64,000 bases of DNA from Scatophagus argus (lineage: Eukaryota; Chordata; Actinopteri; Scatophagidae). The translations under genes and the position numbers were made by a program. This document shows, piece after piece, positions 59,401-64,000 of the stretch; the first letter of the stretch is position 1, and each line of letters starts with the position of its first letter. The DNA lies in the NCBI RefSeq assembly GCF_020382885.2, contig NC_058495.1:2411627-2475626 (forward strand). Reading direction: 5' to 3'. The notes beneath the pieces were generated by a model, which saw nothing but the letters and a program-made list of their open reading frames with translations, was not told where the DNA came from and did not search any database.

Positions 59401-59809
59401 TGAACTAGTTACTCAATCAGACAGCCAAAAGTAACATCCCACCTCCAGGTTGTTCATCTTTCTCTGTAATCCCTGCAAAGATTCCTGCAAGACTGGTCTT
59501 TCCGACACCATGGTCACCTAGCAACACCACTCTGTAAACACATTCCGAGTCACTTTGTGAGTCGTCCTCCGAATCTGAACTCCACTGGGCACGGTAGTGG
59601 AGTGACTTGTCTCCAGGATGGTAGGATGCAGACTGTACCAAAGGAGGGTGGTTGCGTTGGGTGCAAGGCTGCTTTGGGTCAAGGTTGGAGCTGCCAGGAA
59701 GCTGAGGGTCTTTATTCCAGGATGGGTGCTGGTAGTTGTAAGCAGGAGGAATTGGCGTGCTGCCTCGCCGTTGCAGGGGCACCTTTTCTCTCTGGGTGTT
59801 GAGGGTCAT
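56477..59809 (-). CDS. rem1: REM1, RGK-family small GTPase
   Basis: Complete, 311 aa. Exons in transcription order: 59809-59443, 57895-57813, 57098-56891, 56754-56477 (TGA). RGK proteins are Ras-like GTPases at the plasma membrane that inhibit voltage-gated calcium channels through beta subunits and affect the cytoskeleton. Visible features: N-terminal extension MTLNTQREKVPLQRRGSTPI, matching mammalian REM1; Ser/Asp-rich segment before the G domain; P-loop GDHGVGKTS at 98-106. DTWE at 143-146 replaces the usual DxxG, an RGK hallmark, followed by NKSD 206-209 and ETSA 234-237. The C terminus is basic (about 248-302) and ends RSKSCHDLAVL, the conserved RGK tail with a 14-3-3 and cysteine motif and no CaaX box. 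The starting ATG is supported by the REM1-like N terminus. A SINE (intron 2) and a hAT remnant (intron 1) sit in its introns. Confidence 0.95.
57436..57690 (-). mobile_element. tRNA-derived SINE, copy B, in rem1 intron 2
   Basis: Same order as the copy at 47385-47648. The perfect B box GGTTCGATTCC is at 57635-57625, followed by a GGGGATCGTGGATCAGC-like head. It has a short deletion near 57509 relative to copy A (the AACCCACCCAAG segment is missing). Its orientation matches the rem1 transcript. Confidence 0.82.
57955..58165. repeat. Dispersed GCTAACA-type teleost repeat
   Basis: CTAATGTCAAAATGCTAACA, GCTGATGTTTAGTATTTATA and CAGCAATCTACCCAATAGTT in order. Lies in rem1 intron 1. Confidence 0.65.
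58690..59146 (-). mobile_element. hAT transposon remnant (ZBED/FAM200-like transposase N terminus)
   Basis: On the minus strand the left end is CAGTGGTTTCCAAAGTGGGG (from 59146), a typical hAT terminus, followed by GTGCCCCCTAGTGGGATC. From 59025 a short open stretch reads NKEKPKCVAHLKILASHSVR and TTHAEHKGKPVDFF. This is the BED-type zinc-finger region of hAT transposases with its second metal-binding Cys apparently replaced by His. No dimerisation domain or right end is visible. It lies in rem1 intron 1, same strand. Confidence 0.7.
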
Positions 59810-59843
59810 GTTTCTATGGTACTGGCATCAGGACAGGGAGGGC
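59810..59843 (-). other. rem1 5' UTR part of coding exon 1
   Basis: The acceptor GTTGTCCTTCAG ends at 59844 on the minus strand. It leaves 34 nt of leader before the ATG and implies at least one upstream untranslated exon. Confidence 0.6.
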
Positions 59844-61919
59844 CTGAAGGACAACAAAGAAGGATTCAGGTTTCAGAATAAAGTCTGGTTCTTTACGGTC
59901 TTGAAAGGTCTTTTGATTGACATTCAGGCAAGAAGCCAGCAACTACCAACCTGACCCACAAGATGACTTCTGCTCCATTAGTTTAACTTCTTACCTTGTA
60001 ACAGTGATGTAGAAGTATACTCCAGTGCATGCCAGTACAATCTGACATTACTGCTAGGTGTGGTTACTCTTAGGGATGTTCATAACAGAAAACGGACTTT
60101 TAAGCTTAAACTAGTTGACCAGTCAGAAAACACTGAGATGCTGACATTCACAACATGTGTCCAGTGGGATTCTGGTATTGACGCACTACCAAACACAAAC
60201 TATGTGCGTTATACTACCTAATTCATTTGTTTTTATTTTATATTATTTGATCTTGAGCAGAGTGAATGACTTTTTGGTGTGTGGCGTACGAGACAACTTT
60301 AATCCAGAAATGCTGGATTTTGTCTGAAAGTTTACTGTTTTTTTTTAAGGCTAACTGGCAGATGAAGTGCTAAATGAGAAAGATACAGTATATAGACTAA
60401 AGTATTAGGACACAACTCTTCATTCACTCTCACAATTCACTCTTGAATTCAAGTGCGGAGTGGGGCTGTTTTTCAGGGGTTGGGCTTGGTCCCGTACTTC
60501 CAGTGAAGGGAAATCTTCTGGACTACACTATGCTTCAAACTTTGCAGCAACACTTTGGGGAAGGTTCTTTTCTATTCCAGCATGACTGTTCCCCAGTGCA
60601 CAAAGCAAAGTCCATAAAGACATGGTTGGATGAGTTTGGTGTGGAGGAACGTGACTGGCCCTACCACACAGAGGCCTAACCTCAACCCCATCAAACATCT
60701 TTGGGATGAACTGGAATGGAAATTGTGAGCCAGGCTTTTTAGTCCAACATCAGTGTCTGATCTCACAAATGCTCTACTGCATGAATGGGCAAAAATTTCC
60801 ACAGAAACACTTTAAAATCTTGTGGAAAGCCTTCCTAGAGTGAAAGCTCTTATAGATGGAAAATTGTTTATTTCAAATGTGATGTAATTAAAGTTAATGT
60901 TGGTGTAATGGTGTCCTAATAGTTTTGTCCATATAGCGAAGCAGTGTGTTATGGCACCGCACTATGTGGCACTATGTTTAAGTTCAAATAGTTCATAGCT
61001 CATAGTTTGAACATAGCTTGGGCATTATGCTATCACACCATAAAAGATTTAAACCCTGATTAAGATTTGTCTGAAAAAAGAAAAATGGAGCGGGCTGATA
61101 ACTGAACCAGAGGAATTTAATTTTCATATTCACATTGGAGCACATTTCCTACGACAGACTACATCACCTTACATTTACGATGACACTGGGCTTTCTTAGT
61201 ATTGTGTTGTAAATTCAATGTTACTTTGACAAAGCGAGCATACAGTGTGACTTTGTGCTAGTTCACACATTATCACACATTGAAAACACTTTGTTGTAGG
61301 ACTGTTACAATGAAAAATTTCTGCTCGGATCAGAATCAGTGAAATGTAATTACAATTTACCAGCTCAAAAAAAGTTAACAACTGATAAGACTGGAGTCCC
61401 AGTTTAAATCCTGGTAACATGCATAAGAGCAAACTTACAATAAATAATTAGCACATTAAGAGAAGGATCAAAATCTAATAATAAGTATAATAAATATTTT
61501 AATAGGTCAGAGCTAGCTTTAACTTATTTTGGGTGAATAGTCACAGCTTTAAATTCTTTCAAAATCCCTCAGAAATACTTTTCATCAGCAGTAATTTTAA
61601 TTCACATATCTGCTAATTCATCCACAGAACTACAACCAACAAACAGTCAAAGAAAGAGTATTGTAGAGTATTTGTAAATTTAGCAAGTATGAAATATGTT
61701 TCATTTATGATTCTCATATTCATGAATTCATATAAAATTCACGTTTTCATGTGTAAAGTATCTGAAAATCACATGTGCTGGACAGAATGTGAATTTGTTT
61801 TGGGAGAGATAAGAGTTAATGTGTAAAAACTAAAACTTTCTTTTGTAAGAAAATGGTGGAAACCTCAAAGAAATAAAAACATGTGCACAAAACAACATGC
61901 AATAAATAGAGTAACTTAC
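59844..61919 (-). other. Probable rem1 5' UTR intron
   Basis: Non-coding apart from the Tc1-like element at 60386-60938. The rest is AT-rich with no gene recognised on either strand. Confidence 0.5.
60386..60938 (+). mobile_element. Internally deleted Tc1-like transposon with both terminal repeats
   Basis: Left end CAGTATATAGACTAAAGTAT TAGGACAC. The right end, reverse complemented, is CTATATGGACAAAACTATTA GGACAC, so the arms match at most positions. TA precedes the left end. The inside keeps the C-terminal half of a DD34E transposase: LGPVLPVKGN, GEGSFLFQHDCSPVHKAKSI, KTWLDEFGVEERDW, then LNPIKHLWDELEW after a frame break. Both QHD and the WDELE glutamate are recognisable, but the first half of the protein is missing. 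Confidence 0.82.
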
Positions 61920-62050
61920 CGTACACCCCATGAACTGTCTTGCCTCAGTAAACAACAAAACTGAACTGAACCCCGTGTCTCTGTCTCTGTCTGTGTAACA
62001 GTACCCCAGTGCCACAGTAACCCGCCTGGAAAAAAAGTTCCACAACAGCG
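61920..62050 (-). promoter_or_regulatory. Candidate rem1 untranslated first exon
   Basis: On the minus strand CATGGGGTGTACG is followed by a strong donor, GTAAGT, with the cut after 61920. The upstream sequence (GTTACTGTGGCACTGGGGTA) is GC-richer than the surroundings. It pairs naturally with the acceptor at 59844. The transcription start is not determined. Confidence 0.45.
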
Positions 62051-62090
62051 TTAAAAATTCAGCAGTGGAATCACAGAGTTATCTACCTCC

Positions 62091-62122
<32 letters not shown>

Positions 62123-62228
62123 TTCTGTGTGTGCGCGTGTGTGTCAGAGTGACAGGAGAGGAGAAACAGATAACTGAGGAGGGAGAGAGCGAGAGAGAGA
62201 GCTAGAAAGAGAGAGAGAGAGAGTGTGT
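62091..62228. repeat. (CT)n ... (GA)n facing tracts upstream of rem1
   Basis: A CTCTCTTTCTCTCTC tract (62091-62125) is followed after about 50 bp by GAGAGAGCGAGAGAGAGAGC and more GA (62180-62224). The two are complementary and could form a long imperfect hairpin or triplex. Confidence 0.85.
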
Positions 62229-62404
62229 CTGGACTGTGAGCTGGTTTAGGAAACATTTTGGTCACTTCCTGTTCGACCCAAATAACACAGTTTGGTTTCA
62301 TGAAACCGTTCAGTCGCGGTAGACTACTTTTACATAAAACACCACATGATAGCCAGTTTCTAGCCTGCAAAGGAGTACCCAGCAAAGCCACCTGTTTACT
62401 GAGG

Positions 62405-62830
62405 ACCTATCCCACGAAGGACCAGTTACTAGTTACTAGACCAGCTGTAGTTTACTGACCAGAGTATGCTATTGAATGATTAATTGATAAATGACAGTTT
62501 ATTGACTAGCTAGTGGACCAGTTTATAACTAGCTGACAAGGACTAGTTTACCATCTATATTGCTGAGGAAGGACTGACAAAGATAGGCAACCAGTTTACT
62601 ATCCATCTATATGACATGGAAGAGTTTGCTAACTACTAGGCTAATGAAAATCTAATCTGTCAATTGGTAAAGATACTCGTTCACCAACTAGCTAGCTGAG
62701 GGAGGAATAGCCAACACAGACACTAGTTCATTCATTTGCTAGCCGACCAGGACCACTTTGCCAAAGTCTGTCCTTAGGACCACTTTGCCAAAGTCTGGCC
62801 TTAGGATGGCAAAGTAATCACCCACACCTC
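62405..62830. repeat. Degenerate ACTAGTTTACTAACC minisatellite
   Basis: Recurrent ACTAG, CCAGTTTA, TAGCTGAC and GACCAG words at irregular 20-40 bp spacing. It ends in a near-perfect direct repeat of about 27 bp: GGACCACTTTGCCAAAGTCT at about 62751 and again at 62778. No coding potential. Confidence 0.65.
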
Positions 62831-63039
62831 TGTGCCTCTGACTGACTGGTACTCATTGCCTCTGTTGGTCGACTGGTTTATGCATGAGGAGTGAGATTTG
62901 TTCAGGGTTAGGGTAATAACAGACTAAGCCAATTAGATATGTCAAGCTAAGCCAATCAGAGACAGAGTAAGGTGGGACATGCTTTCACCACCCTGTGTAA
63001 AAAAAAAAAGATATAGCAATCTGTTTAAAAGCTAGCAGA

Positions 63040-64000
63040 CCGATTAAAGACTATATAATAAAGATACTAGCAGATAGATAGATAGCGACATAGATACATA
63101 CAACAGAGTTATAAATAAGCACAAAATAAAAACACGGGTCTTGGCCGACCTGTAACACTTACCAAAAGGCAATGGTTCGAAGAGATGATGACCTGGGTGG
63201 GTAGTGTCTTTGATGATGTTACTGGCTCTGCTGTGGTAGCGTGATGTGGCAGTGTTCTCCAGAGAGGGCAGTGGGCAGCCTATGATTTTCTCAGCAGTCT
63301 TCATTACTCTCTGGAATGCCTTCATATCTGTGGTAGAGCAGCCTGTATACCTTACCATCATGCAGTAAGTTAGCAGGCTTTCTATGGTTGCCTGGTAAAA
63401 TGCCGCCATCAACTTTCTCTGTGCCTCCTGAACACTCTCAGCCCTCTTGACAGTTGCTGTGGTGTTGGCTTCCCAGCAGAGGTCCTTGGATATTAGGACC
63501 TCCAAGAACTTTAAGGTTTGCACCCTTTCCACGCATTAATCTTTTTAATCAGAGATGGGCCAAGTCTGTGACACATTTCTTCCTGAAGTCGAATAAGTCC
63601 TTGTCTTGCTCAAATAAGAGCTGTCTTGTGTTGTTGCAAATATAATTCATCAAATTCGTACGGATGTGATGTCACTCTGAGTCTGGAGTTACAACTTACC
63701 AGTATAAATCAAATGCAGGGTCATCGTTATATGCTGACTCATCTTTCCCATTAATGAGCTTGACAAGGTGTTGGAAGAGTGAACAGGTGCGCAGTCATAG
63801 GTGTGTAACAAGTTCAAAGATGGACTCGGCACACAACCTTGGGGTGTGCCTACACTTAGCGTAATAGAGGAGGAGATGTAAAGGCCCGTTTTAACTCTCT
63901 GAGGGCAGGTTGTGAGAAAGTCCTTGATCCATGGACAGATGGGGATGGAGAGGGCTAAGTCTTGTAGGTTGCTAATTAAGATTTCTTGGATGACAGTATT
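63040..64000 (-). mobile_element. Non-LTR retrotransposon, RT and C-terminal part, decayed (continues past the window)
   Basis: The minus strand from the window end reads NTVIQEILISNLQDLALSIP, CPWIKDFLTTCPQRVKTGLY, then GTPQGCVPS and YDCAPVHSSNTLSSSL, a degenerate reverse-transcriptase core. The C-terminal block follows: LKFLEVLISKDLCWEANTTA, MAAFYQATIESLLTYCMMV, QRVMKTAEKIIGCPLPSLEN and HPGHHLFEPLPFGKCYRSAK. It ends near a GATAGATAGATAG microsatellite (63075-63090), which fits the TATC-type tails seen elsewhere. Rex1-like or a related teleost clade; exact clade uncertain. Frameshifts make it a dead copy. Confidence 0.82.

Overview
This is a vertebrate nuclear window, almost certainly from a teleost fish. 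Short exons are separated by introns with clear GT-AG borders. The proteins read as vertebrate families, and the background is rich in teleost-type repeats: CR1/L2-type and Rex1-like LINE fragments, Tc1-like transposon remnants, tRNA-derived SINEs, palindromic MITEs and long (TG)n/(AC)n tracts. I see no bacterial, phage or plasmid feature and no CRISPR array.

Four protein-coding genes could be reconstructed exon by exon. (1) On the + strand at 64-9997 are the last seven visible coding exons of an ASAP-family Arf-GAP: proline-rich tail plus C-terminal SH3 domain. (2) On the - strand at 14818-19134 is a complete eight-exon alpha-2,3-sialyltransferase of the ST3Gal1/2 type (372 aa), with a probable untranslated first exon near 27.6 kb. 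(3) On the - strand at 34113-44460 is a complete twelve-exon SSUH2 homologue (358 aa) with six DnaJ-like CxxC motifs. (4) On the - strand at 56477-59809 is a complete four-exon rem1 (311 aa, RGK-family small GTPase), with a probable 5' UTR exon near 61.9 kb. Genes 1 and 2 are convergent; genes 2, 3 and 4 lie in tandem on the - strand.

The remainder is introns and intergenic sequence. The last intron of the ASAP gene carries an antisense LINE of about 4 kb that was itself invaded by a solo LTR (622 bp, 5-bp target duplication) and by an oppositely oriented LINE tail. The stretches at 19.4-27.5, 28-34, 44.5-56.4 and 62-64 kb hold repeats, minisatellites and a local direct duplication but no gene I recognise.

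The four genes do not form an operon or pathway: they concern Arf/actin signalling, Golgi glycan sialylation, a poorly characterised zinc-motif protein and calcium-channel-regulating G-protein signalling. The most informative pattern is comparative. An ASAP, an ST3Gal1/2-type and an RGK gene together resemble human 8q (ASAP1, ST3GAL1, GEM) and 16q22 (ST3GAL2, RRAD), so this may be the REM1 member of an old paralogous block. At the RNA level, several 3' splice sites in three of the genes have TG-repeat tracts in place of an ordinary polypyrimidine tract, and one 86-bp intron has facing AC and GT tracts. I found nothing that amounts to a new biological system.
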